Assembly (NCBI RefSeq): GCF_016802725.1
Contig: NC_052666.1
Coordinates: forward strand, 5,388,501 to 5,452,500
DNA: 64,000 nucleotides
From: Solenopsis invicta
Taxonomy: Eukaryota > Arthropoda > Insecta > Hymenoptera > Formicidae
Reading direction: 5' to 3'
The first letter of the stretch is position 1, and every line of letters starts with the position of its first letter. Position numbers and translations under genes: made by a program. Under the pieces are notes generated by a model. That model saw only the letters and a program-made list of their open reading frames with translations, was not told the DNA's origin and ran no database searches. Positions 33,619 through 43,157 of the stretch are shown in pieces.

Positions 33619-34543
33619 ATGCCGCTTGCGTGGATATACAATATCCAACGACACGAACTAGTCCGCACGTTAGAGAGCCTCCGCCTCAATCCGACCGGAA
33701 GCGTAGCCGAACTACGCCAACGTCTACGCGACTACGTCGTGTCGCACCCCGAGTACATTCCGCCGCCAGCTATGCCAGACCCGGTCACGATCCAGGTCGA
33801 GACACCAGAAACTCCGCGGGCCAGTAGCGATCCTGCCGCGGTGATGAACCAGATACGCAAATGGGGGTGTAATTTCGACGGGAAAGATCCCGCCGCTTTC
33901 CTCGAACGCATCGAGGAGTTGCAAGTAGAATACGGGTACACGGGGGAGCAACTCCTGCGCGGACTGCCCGAACTGCTCCGCGGGAAGGCGCTCCTATGGT
34001 ATCGAAACAACCGCACGGCCTGGCACTCTTGGGGGGAATTTCTCGCCGACTTCCGCGAATACTTCTTTCCGCGCCGGTACATCGCGAGACTAAAGCGCGA
34101 TATCCAAGCCCGAACTCAGGGGACCGAAGAGCCGTACCGCAAATTTGCGACCGACGTGCTCACCATGATGCGGCGCGCGGGCGGATACGATAACGACGAA
34201 CAGATTGATATACTTTACGACGGCATGCACCCGCGGTACAAACTGTACATCCCGCGCTGCCGACCTCCTCCGCCGGGCCGAAGAGTACGAGGACATCAGT
34301 GCTCAATGCACCGAACGCCAGAGAGCGACCAAACCGTCCGCCGCCGCGACCGCGTACGACCGCAACGAGTGCTGCTGGCGATGCAAGCAGAGGGGACGTA
34401 CCCGATTTGACTGCCGTCGTATCGCGAAAAAGTTCTGCTCCCAGTGCGGCAAAGACGGCGTCTTCACGCGGGACTGCCACCCGCCACCGGGAAACGCCAG
34501 CCGGGCCGAGGAAGTCGCGGAAACGCCTCGGCCCTCCGCATAG
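33619..34543 (+). pseudogene. Gypsy 1 gag, frameshifted
   Basis: Begins MPLAWIYNIQRHELVRTLES with a SAP-like helical segment. The retrotransposon gag domain follows (GCNFDGKDPAAFLERIEELQ, LLWYRNNR). A frameshift near 34250 moves to the frame with LLRRAEEYEDISAQC and two Cys-rich knuckles (CCWRCKQRGRTRFDC and CSQCGKDGVFTRDC), ending at TAG 34541-34543. The first frame continues only as unrelated sequence to 34410. The ATG at 33619 is the most plausible start because homology begins there. Confidence 0.85.
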
Positions 34544-34758
34544 AATACACCCCGCGACCGCACATTCAACTCGACATAGGACCAGTCCGACTCACCGCCC
34601 TCCTCGACTCCGGTTCCGAAGCGACATTCATCAATCCAGAGGCGGCCGATCGCCTCGTACGCAGGGATTCCGCGCGCAGCCAGCGACCGGCCAAGTTCGG
34701 CTGGCCGACGGCACGAGCACACCGATCCGCGAGCATTTCATCCTCCCGATTCGCCTAG
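34444..34758 (+). pseudogene. Gypsy 1 protease, N-terminal half
   Basis: LTALLDSGSEATFINPEAA is the retroviral-type aspartic protease active site. This frame is -1 relative to the end of gag and overlaps it, as in a programmed frameshift. The protease C-terminal half (LPIRLGGRTFEH, ALIGVDVL) is in yet another frame. The domain itself is therefore broken near 34680. Confidence 0.82.
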
Positions 34759-37553
34759 GCGGGCGAACATTCGAACACCGGGTACAAGTCATGTCCGGAC
34801 TCGACGTTGACGCGCTCATCGGCGTCGACGTGCTCGCGCGCGCCCAACTATCGGTCCCCCCGCCGCCGCTGAAGACGAACCACGTCGCCCGAAACGCGCG
34901 CTCGGAGGAGATCACGGCCTCCGCCGAGGAGGACACACAGGAGGACGCCCGCCTCCGGACGTTCCTAGCCGAGGAGCTACCACGCTTCCGACATGTACGT
35001 GGACCCACCGACCGCGTCGAACACGTCATCCGGACAAAAGGGGGGCCCCCGATCAAACAACGCTACCGCCCGCGTAACCCGGCAATGCAAACCATCATCG
35101 ACGCCGAGGTCGATCGAATGCTACGGGAGGGGGTGATTGAGCCATCCCACAGCGCTTGGAGCTCCCCGATCGTAATCGTAAAGAAAAAGGACGGCAAACA
35201 TAGGTTTTGCATTGACTTCCGCCGCGTTAACGAAGTCACGGAACCGGACGCGTACCCGCTGCCGCAGATTCCCGCGACTCTAGACAAACTACGCGGCGCA
35301 CGATACCTAAGCACGCTCGATCTGGAGAGCGGCTACTGGCAAGTGCCACTGTCCGCAGCTAGCCGGCCGATTACCGCGTTTACTGTCCCGGGGCGCGGAC
35401 TGATGCAGTTCCGTGTAATGCCGTTCGGCTTGCACTCCGCACCCGCTACCTTTCAACGCTTACTGGATACCGTACTGGGACCCGAACTAGAACCGCAGGT
35501 ATTCGTCTACCTCGACGATATCATCATCGCCAGCCGCACTTTTGACGAGCACCTCGACACGCTTCGCGAGGTATTCCGCCGCTTACGCGACGCTCGCCTC
35601 CGCCTGAACCCGGACAAGTGCAAATTTTGCGTAAATCGCATCAAGTACTTGGGACACGTAGTCGACCGCACCGGCATACGAACCGACCCTGAAAAGACCG
35701 ACGCAATCGTGAAATGGCCGACACCGCAAAATGTGCGCCAAGTACGGCAATTCATCGGCCTCGCCTCCTGGTATAGGCGCTTCATAAAAAACTTTGCCAC
35801 CCTCGCAACTCCGTTAACCGCGCTAACTAAGAAAAACGCCCCCTGGACGTGGGGGGAAGACGAACAGCAAGCGTTCGAAGGTCTTAAGACCACGCTGACT
35901 ACCGCGCCGGTCCTCGCATGCCCCGACTTTGAGAGGCAGTTCGTCTTGCAAACAGACGCAAGCGCTACGGGGCTGGGGGCCGTACTCACGCAGTACTTTC
36001 CGGAGGGCGAACGAGTTATCGCGTACGCCAGCCGCACCTTGAACTCCGCCGAGCGGAATTATAGCGCGACAGAACTCGAGTGCCTGGCCGTGCTATGGGG
36101 CATCCGAAGGATGCGCGACTATCTGGAGGGATACCGGTTCAAGGTGATTACCGACCACCAGTCACTGAAATGGCTGCAGAAGTTAGACTCACCGGCCGGC
36201 CGCCTCGGCCGGTGGGCATTCGAACTGCAGCAATATGACTTTGAGGTGCAGTACCGAAAGGGCTCCCTGAACAAAGTCGCCGACGCGCTATCCCGCCGAA
36301 GCAACGTAAACGCCGTCGCGCAACCGCGATGCACTTGGTTCCGACGGATGTGGCAACGCGTCGACACAGCACCCCAGACCGTACCGGACTACCGTATCGA
36401 AGGAGACCGCCTGCTCCGCCACTTATTGCATAGCCTCGACCTGAGCGACATCCCTCCGGACGCGCAATGGAAAGAATGCGTACCGAAAGAAAACCGGGAG
36501 GAGATCCTACGCCGCTACCACGACGCGCCTACCGCGGGGCACTTCGGTATTGCGAAAACGATAGCCCGAATCGCCGCACGCTATTACTGGCCGGGAATGT
36601 TCCGGGACATTGCTCGGCACGTACGGCAATGTCCGCAATGCCTCGCGTACAAGGCGGAGCAACAGCGACCAGCTGGCCTCCTCCACCCGACCGCAATAAC
36701 CAGGCCGTGGCAACAAGTCGCCATCGACCTCGTAGGACCGCTGCCACGATCCACGGGGGGGCATATCTGGCTCTTCACCATGCAGGACCGTTTCACAAAG
36801 TGGCTCGAAATGCGCGCGCTCCGGCGAGCCACCGCGGCAAACGTTACGCGCGCGCTTACCGAAGCGATTATTCTTCGGCACGGCTGCCCGGAGGAAGTAC
36901 TGTCGGATAACGGCACGCAACTCCGTTCCGCGCTCCTCACGCAGCTCCTACACGACCTGCAAATCCGCCACCGACTAACGCCGGCATATGCACCGCATTG
37001 CAACCCGGTCGAGCGGACCAACCGTACGGTAAAGACTATGATCGCGCAATACGTCCAGAAACGGCACCGGCGGTGGGACGAACATCTACACGAACTTCAG
37101 TTCGCCTACAACACGGCAACCCACGACGCAACCGGGCATACGCCGGCGTTCCTGAATCACGGCCGCGAGCTACGGCGACCCGAGGAGCGCGCGAACGCAG
37201 ATCACGCCGACACGCCGTGCGCGCTGCAGAAACGACTCCGAGAAACGTACGAGCTTGTGCGCATACGATTAGCGCGAGCGTTCCAGCGCCAGGAGCGCTA
37301 TTATAACTTACGGCGTAGGACATGGGCACCAAGAGTCGGGGAGCGGGTATGGAAGCGCGACCACCCCCTCTCCCGACGCGCGGACGCGTTTAACGCCAAA
37401 CTCGCGCCGAAGTACGTTGGACCGTTCGAAATTCGGCGAATCATATCACCGGTCATCGTCGATCTCCGTGACGACCGGGGGAAATGGTACCGTCACGTCC
37501 ACATACAGGACCTCAAGCTGGCTCCCCCCCCCGGACCCCAACGACGAGAATGA
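34680..37553 (+). CDS. Gypsy 1 pol: RT, RNase H, integrase
   Basis: An uninterrupted frame of about 950 codons after the protease break. RT motifs are CIDFRRVNE, LDLESGYWQV, MPFGLHSAPATFQ and the catalytic VYLDDIII (about 35510). RNase H has LQTDASATGLGAVL and YSATELECLAV. Integrase has the HHCC finger (HDAPTAGHFG...CPQCL) and Asp in VAIDLVGPL. The second acid is Asp in VLSDNGTQL, and Glu comes in NPVERTNRTV. Stops at TGA 37551-37553, which overlaps the ATG of the next ORF. Confidence 0.93.
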   Translation, partial: PATGQVRLADGTSTPIREHFILPIRLGGRTFEHRVQVMSGLDVDALIGVDVLARAQLSVPPPPLKTNHVARNARSEEITASAEEDTQEDARLRTFLAEELPRFRHVRGPTDRVEHVIRTKGGPPIKQRYRPRNPAMQTIIDAEVDRMLREGVIEPSHSAWSSPIVIVKKKDGKHRFCIDFRRVNEVTEPDAYPLPQIPATLDKLRGARYLSTLDLESGYWQVPLSAASRPITAFTVPGRGLMQFRVMPFGLHSAPATFQRLLDTVLGPELEPQVFVYLDDIIIASRTFDEHLDTLREVFRRLRDARLRLNPDKCKFCVNRIKYLGHVVDRTGIRTDPEKTDAIVKWPTPQNVRQVRQFIGLASWYRRFIKNFATLATPLTALTKKNAPWTWGEDEQQAFEGLKTTLTTAPVLACPDFERQFVLQTDASATGLGAVLTQYFPEGERVIAYASRTLNSAERNYSATELECLAVLWGIRRMRDYLEGYRFKVITDHQSLKWLQKLDSPAGRLGRWAFELQQYDFEVQYRKGSLNKVADALSRRSNVNAVAQPRCTWFRRMWQRVDTAPQTVPDYRIEGDRLLRHLLHSLDLSDIPPDAQWKECVPKENREEILRRYHDAPTAGHFGIAKTIARIAARYYWPGMFRDIARHVRQCPQCLAYKAEQQRPAGLLHPTAITRPWQQVAIDLVGPLPRSTGGHIWLFTMQDRFTKWLEMRALRRATAANVTRALTEAIILRHGCPEEVLSDNGTQLRSALLTQLLHDLQIRHRLTPAYAPHCNPVERTNRTVKTMIAQYVQKRHRRWDEHLHELQFAYNTATHDATGHTPAFLNHGRELRRPEERANADHADTPCALQKRLRETYELVRIRLARAFQRQERYYNLRRRTWAPRVGERVWKRDHPLSRRADAFNAKLAPKYVGPFEIRRIISPVIVDLRDDRGKWYRHVHIQDLKLAPPPGPQRRE

Positions 37554-38224
37554 CAGCGCCGATACCGGCACCGAGAGCGACTGAGAGGGACGCACCGAGA
37601 AAACAAAAACACGAGGCACCTACGTCCGGACAACGCTTCGCCCGACGAAATCTCGGAACGATTGCTCACTTTGCAGAAAACTGCGCGATGGAGCACAGCG
37701 ACACAGACGTACTCCAAGCTATCGACGACCTCCTGGGGGAGGCCGACATCGAGCGCTACGACCCCGAACGGACGGGATTGGACGGGTCATCTGGACGACC
37801 GGAACTCTCCACCGGCAGGGAGACCGAACCACCGCCGCAACGCTCCGCCGCAATCGCCGGCATGCGAAACGGGCAACTCCGGCAGCCATCCGACCGCCGA
37901 AACAGGGCCAAACGGACGTGGCTGACGATGTCACCGCCGCCGCCGCCCCAGCGACCGCCGCCGTTGAGGGAGCCCCCGACCAGACCCAGACCAACTCTGG
38001 AACCGCTCCGAGTAATGGGCCCGCTGCCTCCACCACCAATACCGGTGGAGGTAGAACCCGGCATAACGGTCGAAGTACCGCACTTCGCGGTGCACGTCAG
38101 CCGGCAATACAAGCCCCGGCTAGGGAACCGCAGGTGGCATCTGCGATTCAACGGAAACGGCCAACTCCGCTCCTGTAAGGAGAAGTCGCAACGTCAGCCC
38201 GAGCGACTCGACCAAGGCTCCTAG
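37550..38224 (+). CDS. Gypsy 1 third ORF, 224 aa, function unknown
   Basis: The start codon overlaps the pol stop as ATGA, and the ORF ends 14 bases before the polypurine tract, so it fills the space where some Gypsy elements carry env. It has no signal peptide, furin site or membrane segment. It is rich in Arg and Pro (PPPPPQRPPPL), with an acidic patch (EHSDTDVLQAIDDLLGEAD). The C-terminal end is compact (EVEPGITVEVPHFAVHVSR, then NRRWHLRFNGNGQLRS) and looks folded and conserved. I recall similar post-pol ORFs in other insect Gypsy elements but know no function. Expression by termination-reinitiation is an inference from the overlap. Confidence 0.6.
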   Translation: MTAPIPAPRATERDAPRKQKHEAPTSGQRFARRNLGTIAHFAENCAMEHSDTDVLQAIDDLLGEADIERYDPERTGLDGSSGRPELSTGRETEPPPQRSAAIAGMRNGQLRQPSDRRNRAKRTWLTMSPPPPPQRPPPLREPPTRPRPTLEPLRVMGPLPPPPIPVEVEPGITVEVPHFAVHVSRQYKPRLGNRRWHLRFNGNGQLRSCKEKSQRQPERLDQGS

Positions 38225-38238
38225 ATTCAGGCCTCCTT

Positions 38239-38250
38239 GGGAAGGGGGTG
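38239..38250 (+). promoter_or_regulatory. Gypsy 1 polypurine tract
   Basis: GGGAAGGGGGTG just before the 3' LTR; primes plus-strand DNA synthesis. Confidence 0.8.
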
Positions 38251-38251
38251 T

Positions 38252-38633
38252 TGTAACGATGCACCTCCGCATCGTTCCCCCTGGGGCCACGAACCGCTCC
38301 CCTGTCCGGCCGAACACCCGCCGGACAGACGAACAGGCGCTACGCGCCGATAATCGCCTCACACGCGCGCACGAACGGTCCGACAAGCGCGCCGTTAAAC
38401 GCCCGAAGTCCGCGCGCACGCGCACGGATTCGCATGCTCCTGGCGTTGGAGCGACAGAGAGGCGTACGCTCAAGCGAGAGCGCGATACCGGACCGATCTC
38501 GGAGCAGCGGGGATGCTGTATTCCGAGAAGAACCGAACTCCACTCGAACATCCCCGAACATCCCCGGCAACCTTCCTTCGAGCCCTGGCTTCCCTGAGCT
38601 CGTCCGCGCTCGGACAAAACACAGGTTGTTACA
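38252..38633 (+). repeat. Gypsy 1 3' LTR, internally deleted (382 bp)
   Basis: Matches the first ~306 and last ~70 bases of the 5' LTR but lacks about 745 bp in between, including the TATA box and the AATAAA. At the joint GAACATCCCC is present twice in tandem, the kind of filler left by end-joining repair. Such a 3' LTR could not template a functional new 5' promoter. Confidence 0.92.
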
Positions 38634-38719
38634 ATATCTCGATATATTTCATGTTATCACTTTATTATTTGTATTTCAGAATTGATCAGGTATTGTCAAA
38701 GTTTAATTATTACTTAACG

Positions 38720-40633
38720 ATGACAACGTTTTCGATTTCTCGTGAACATTTGTCAACATTAATTTTAACTAATAACTATGATATGAATAAGACAAAAATA
38801 TTATTAAAAGATACGTTCGCAAACTTAAAACCAAATGATCTAGAGAAAATAATTGAAGAGATCCAGAGACATTTTCTTTACCAATTAAAAAAAAAATGGC
38901 AAGACAGTCAGAGAAAAACTGAAAGATTCATATCAAAAAATAGAGATTGGCTAAATAGAATGTTCATAGTACAACTTGAAAAAATTGAATTTAATTTGCA
39001 AGACTCTACTCTTTGTACTGAACCTCCGACGAAGAAAAAAGTAGGAAAACCTCAAAAATCGTTTGAACAATGTTGCGATCGAGCCAAACGATATAAGGCA
39101 AAATACCTCAGTGAAACTTTTCCTGTTCAGCAATTAGGTATGGCTATTAAAAAAGTATCAGATACAAATATACCACAAAAATATATTGATAATCATGAAG
39201 CATTAGCAATGAAAACAAATGCGGATTTAAGCAAACATCAATATGAAGTTGTTCGAGAAACATTGAAAAGAAGCGGTTTTGATATATTGCCTCCTTATAA
39301 GAAAGTATCAGAAGTTAAAAAGGAATGTTACCCCGATGAAATTAAAATCACTGAAACAAAAGCTGAAATAGATCTCCAAAATTTATTAGACCATACCGTT
39401 AACAGGCTTTTCAAAACTTTTAATGACAAAACTATTTCTGATATTACTGAAGAGGAATTGATTCTGATATGGAAATGGGGATGTGACGGAGCTTCTAATC
39501 AAAGTGAGTACAAGCAGAATTTCTCAATAGATTCAGAAGAATTATCTGATGCATTTTTGTACTTGGTGTCTACAGTACCGATCCGATTAATTTCAAATGA
39601 CAATTTTGAGAAACAGTTTTGGCAAAATTCACGTCCGTCAACTCCAAGGCTTTGTAGACCCATCCAATTTGAATTCGCGAAAGAAACACCTGAACTAATA
39701 ACAAAAACCGTGCAATACATAGAAGATAAAATTTCTAACTTACATAAAACGATAGTAACTGTATTCGGACGTACATTTAATGTGAAACATAATTTATTGT
39801 GCACAATGATTGATGGAAAGACAGCTCAGTCAATCTCTAACACAAAATCATCATCAACTTGTTATATTTGTACAGCAACTCCTCGAGAAATGAATGATCT
39901 TAATCGAATTAAACAAAAATCTTATAATAATAATGCTTTAAAAGTCGGTTTATCTCCGCTACATGCGCGTATTAAATTTATGGAATGCATTCTTCATATA
40001 GCTTATAATTTATCTTTTAAAAAATGGTCAACTACAAAAGAAACAAAATTTGAAAAAGAACAAACTAAAAAGAAAATTCAGAAGGAATTTCGATCCCGTA
40101 CTGGTCTTAGAATAGATATGGTGCGTCAAGGTTATGGAAATACCAATGATGGTAACACTTCACGTTGTTTCTTTTCTCAACCAAAATTAGCAGCAGAGAT
40201 CACAGGAATCAATTTTGATTTAATTAAACGTTTCTCGGTGATATTAGAAGTCATTACATGCACTGCCGCTATTGATTCCCAAAAGTTTGGCAAATATGCT
40301 TATGATACTGCAAAACTGTTTGTAGACTTATATGGCTGGTACTATATGCCAGTAAGTGTTCATAAAGTACTACTTCATGGCGAAGAAATTATTAACGCAG
40401 CAGTACTCCCCATTGGCTTGTTATCCGAAGAAGCACAGGAAGCACGGAACAAAGATTACAGAAGATATCGAATGCACCATTCAAGAAACATTAGTCGTAC
40501 AGCTACAAATGAAGATGTGCTTCATCAATTATTGATTTCATCTGATCCATATTTATTTACTTTACGAAAAGAAATTCCAACAAATGCTTTACCGTTAAGT
40601 GAAGATGCTAAAACACTTTTAAAAGATGTATAA
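38720..40633 (+). CDS. Transib transposase, 637 aa, intact frame
   Basis: A RAG1-core-related recombinase. The catalytic acids by family position are D256 (WKWGCDGAS), D365 (MIDGKTAQ) and E574 (LSEEAQEARNKD). Other family motifs are RPIQFEFAKE, STCYICTATP (a zinc-binding Cys pair), LHARIKFMECILHIAY, GYGNTNDGNTSRCFF and YMPVSVHKVLLHG. The ATG at 38720 gives the normal N-terminus. The open frame further upstream is Gypsy LTR sequence. The Gypsy element sits just 86 bases upstream, so it probably separates the gene from its promoter and 5' exon. A TTTGTATTTCAG acceptor-like site lies at about 38670-38681. Confidence 0.92.
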   Translation: MTTFSISREHLSTLILTNNYDMNKTKILLKDTFANLKPNDLEKIIEEIQRHFLYQLKKKWQDSQRKTERFISKNRDWLNRMFIVQLEKIEFNLQDSTLCTEPPTKKKVGKPQKSFEQCCDRAKRYKAKYLSETFPVQQLGMAIKKVSDTNIPQKYIDNHEALAMKTNADLSKHQYEVVRETLKRSGFDILPPYKKVSEVKKECYPDEIKITETKAEIDLQNLLDHTVNRLFKTFNDKTISDITEEELILIWKWGCDGASNQSEYKQNFSIDSEELSDAFLYLVSTVPIRLISNDNFEKQFWQNSRPSTPRLCRPIQFEFAKETPELITKTVQYIEDKISNLHKTIVTVFGRTFNVKHNLLCTMIDGKTAQSISNTKSSSTCYICTATPREMNDLNRIKQKSYNNNALKVGLSPLHARIKFMECILHIAYNLSFKKWSTTKETKFEKEQTKKKIQKEFRSRTGLRIDMVRQGYGNTNDGNTSRCFFSQPKLAAEITGINFDLIKRFSVILEVITCTAAIDSQKFGKYAYDTAKLFVDLYGWYYMPVSVHKVLLHGEEIINAAVLPIGLLSEEAQEARNKDYRRYRMHHSRNISRTATNEDVLHQLLISSDPYLFTLRKEIPTNALPLSEDAKTLLKDV

Positions 40634-40725
40634 ATTAATTATTAAATGGAACTTAAATTATTAAAAATTTTGTGTAATTTTTTATATTTTAATAAAATAT
40701 TTTTGTTATACTTTTGCAACAGTCA

Positions 40726-40803
40726 CACACATATGCACACCATGCACACGCACACGCACGCACACACGCGCACGCACGCACACACGCGCTCGCGCGCACA
40801 CGC

Positions 40804-40843
<40 letters not shown>
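40726..40843. repeat. CA/CG-type microsatellite
   Basis: CACACGCACG... grading into pure (CA)n, just downstream of the Transib gene. Open frames on both strands are artefacts of the repeat. Confidence 0.92.
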
Positions 40844-40844
<1 letters not shown>

Positions 40845-40887
40845 AAGATACAGTGTGATTCCAGTCATGTGCATGTACTTGTTAGTT

Positions 40888-40919
40888 GATATACATGTAC
40901 AGTTAAGTACATGTATATC
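40888..40919. repeat. Perfect 13-bp hairpin
   Basis: GATATACATGTAC and GTACATGTATATC around an AGTTAA loop, in the Transib 3' region. Could help end or process the transcript; not proven. Confidence 0.75.
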
Positions 40920-40933
40920 TTGGAATAAAAACT

Positions 40934-41418
40934 CGAAATTCTTGTAGTAGCGCAAATATGTGCAGCTGTTTGTCAATATTACTTCCAATTAGAAAGATTA
41001 TCTTCCATTATAGCCAAAGAAGTCATCTTGGAGAGGTTTGGATAACAATGAAAAACTCTATCTAACTCACACTTATTTAACATTAAAGGTTGATGTGCTT
41101 TCAGAATAATGTTAAAACAAAAATATTCTTAATATTCTGATTATTTATTTATTATCTTATGAGGTCGATTTAAAATTAGTTTGAATTATTATAGTGAATA
41201 CAGCTGCCATATACAGATCAAAATATAAAAAATATATTTTCAATTGAATATTACTTTTTACTATATATTTTGCGACTAAAGCTTATTAGATTTTTAATAT
41301 TATGAAAATAAAATAAAAAATATAAGAATCATTTAATATTGACATGTATAGATTCTGAAACATTATTTTTATAACTATTTTGACTTAAAATTTCAAAAAA
41401 TAATTTTTTCCGCTGCAG
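40934..41418. other. Transib 3' non-coding region
   Basis: AT-rich DNA between the transposase gene and the right TIR. No gene seen. Confidence 0.5.
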
Positions 41419-41428
41419 CCCCACTGTG

Positions 41429-43157
41429 CGACGTACGCATACGCACAGGGACTTGAAACAAATCACAGACACTCTCTAAGTTGAGTACAAGACAATGGCA
41501 AGGTGCTCTTTCCGGGGACGGCACTCATTTTTCATAAAAAAAATAAAAATTAATTATAAACAACTTAGCAGCCACGACGTATGCATACGCACAGAGACTT
41601 GAAAAAAATCACAGATACTCCCTAAGTAGTGTACAAGACAATGGCGAGGTGCTCTTCCCGGGGACGGCACTCATTTCTCATTAAAAAAATAAAAATTAAT
41701 TATAAACAACTTAGCAGACACGACGTACGCATACGCACAGGGACTTGAAAAAAATCACAGATCCTCTCTAAGTAGAGTACAAGACAGTGGCAAGGTGCTC
41801 TTCCCGGGGACGGCACTCATTTTTCATTAAAAAAATAAAAATTAATTATAAACAACTTAGCAGACACGACGTACGCATACGCACAGGGACTTAAAAAAAA
41901 ATCACAGACACTCTCTAAGAAGAGTACAAAACAATGGCAAGATGCTCTTCCCGGGGACGGCACTCATTTTTCATTAAAAAAAATAAAATTTACTTATAAA
42001 CAATTTAGCAGATAAGTCATACGCATACGCATAAAGACATGAAAAAAATCAGAGACACTCTTCAAGGAGAGTACAAAACAGTCGCATGGTGCACTTCCCG
42101 GGAACGGTACTCATTTTTCATTAAAAAAATAAAAATTAATTATAAACAATTTGGCAGCTAAGTCATACGCATACGCATAGAGACATGAAAAAAATCACAG
42201 ATACTCTCTAAGTAGAGTACAAGACAATGGCAAGATGCTCTTCCTGGGGACGGCATTCATTTTTCATTAAAAAAATAAAAATTAATTATAAACAACTTAG
42301 CCGCCACGACGTATACGCATACGCACAGGGACTTGAAGAAAATCACAGATACTCTCTAAGTAGAGTACAAGACAATGGCAAGATGCTCTTCCTGGGGACG
42401 GCACTCATTTTTCATTAAAAAAATAAAAATTAATTATAAACAACTTAGCCGCCACGACGTATACGCATACGCACAGGGACTTAAAAAAAATCACAGACAC
42501 TCTCTAAGAAGAGTACAAGACAATGGCAAAATGCTCTTCCCGGGGACGGCACTCATTTTTCATTAAAAAAATAAAAGTAATTTTAAACAACTTAGCAGCT
42601 AAGTCATATGCATACGCATAGAGACATGAAAAAAATCAGAGACACTCTCCAAGGAGAGTACAAAACAGTGGTAAGGTGCTCTTCCCGGGGACGGTACTCA
42701 TTTTTCATTAAAAAAATAAAAATTAATTTTAAACAATTTGGCAGCTAAGTCATACGCACACGCATAGAGACATGAAAAAAATCACAGATACTCTGTAAGT
42801 TGAGTACAAGACAATGGCAAGGTGCTCTTCCCGGGGACGGCACTCATTTTTCATTAAAAAAATAAAAATTAATTATAAACAACTTAGCAGCCACGACGTA
42901 CGCATACGCACAGGGACTTGAAAAAAATCACAGATACTCTCTAAGTAGAGTACAAGACAATGGCAAGGTGCTCTTCCCGGGGACGGCACTCATTTTTCAT
43001 AAAAAAAATAAAAATTACTTATAAACAATTTAGCAGCTAAATCATACGCATACGCATAGAGACATGAAAAAAATCAGAGACACTCTCCGAGGAGAGTACA
43101 AAACAGTGGCAAGGTGCTCTTCCCGGGGAAGGCACTCATTTTTCATTAAAATAATAT
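41429..43157 (+). repeat. Satellite array segment 4
   Basis: About 12 monomers, mixed A and B types. Some units are 148 bp because of CGTATACGCATACGC (for example 42227 and 42375). The array ends where TTTTTCATTAAA passes into AT-rich DNA. Confidence 0.95.

Larger units (their letters stand above)
32442..38633 (+). mobile_element. GC-rich Gypsy/Ty3 LTR retrotransposon inside Transib
   Basis: Flanked by the 4-bp duplication ATAT (32438-32441 and 38634-38637). Both LTRs start TGTAACGATG and end GGTTGTTACA. The internal order is gag, protease, RT, RNase H, integrase, then a third ORF. The element is strongly GC- and CpG-rich while its host DNA is AT-rich. Shared LTR parts differ by about one base, so it is young. 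Frameshifts in gag and protease show it is nevertheless disabled. Confidence 0.95.
30617..41428 (+). mobile_element. Transib-superfamily transposon (RAG1-related) in the satellite
   Basis: Ends begin with CACAGTGGGG on both sides (30617-30626 and, inverted, 41419-41428), flanked by the GC-rich 5-bp duplication CGACG (30612-30616 and 41429-41433). A CACAGTG heptamer and a CG-rich 5-bp target duplication are the Transib signature shared with V(D)J recombination signals. It encodes a full-length Transib transposase near its right end. The left part is expanded by an inverted partial copy of its own 5' region, a Harbinger derivative and a 6.2-kb Gypsy element. Confidence 0.93.

Noticed and set aside
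36119..37332. Many extra frames on both strands across Gypsy 1 pol
   Set aside because: Shadows of the GC-rich pol reading frame, which alone has protein motifs.
40646..40988. His/Thr-rich and Val/Cys-rich frames over the CA repeat
   Set aside because: Direct translation products of a dinucleotide repeat.
42227..42566. Two nearly identical 63-codon open frames in the satellite
   Set aside because: They repeat with the 148-bp monomer, cross its A-rich parts and exist only because the repeat lacks stops in that frame.
10430..43157. Regular ~146-bp repeats that might suggest a CRISPR array or tandem RNA genes
   Set aside because: The units are contiguous with no unique spacers, far too long for CRISPR repeats, and show no Pol III boxes or tRNA/5S-like fold. 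A satellite explains them.
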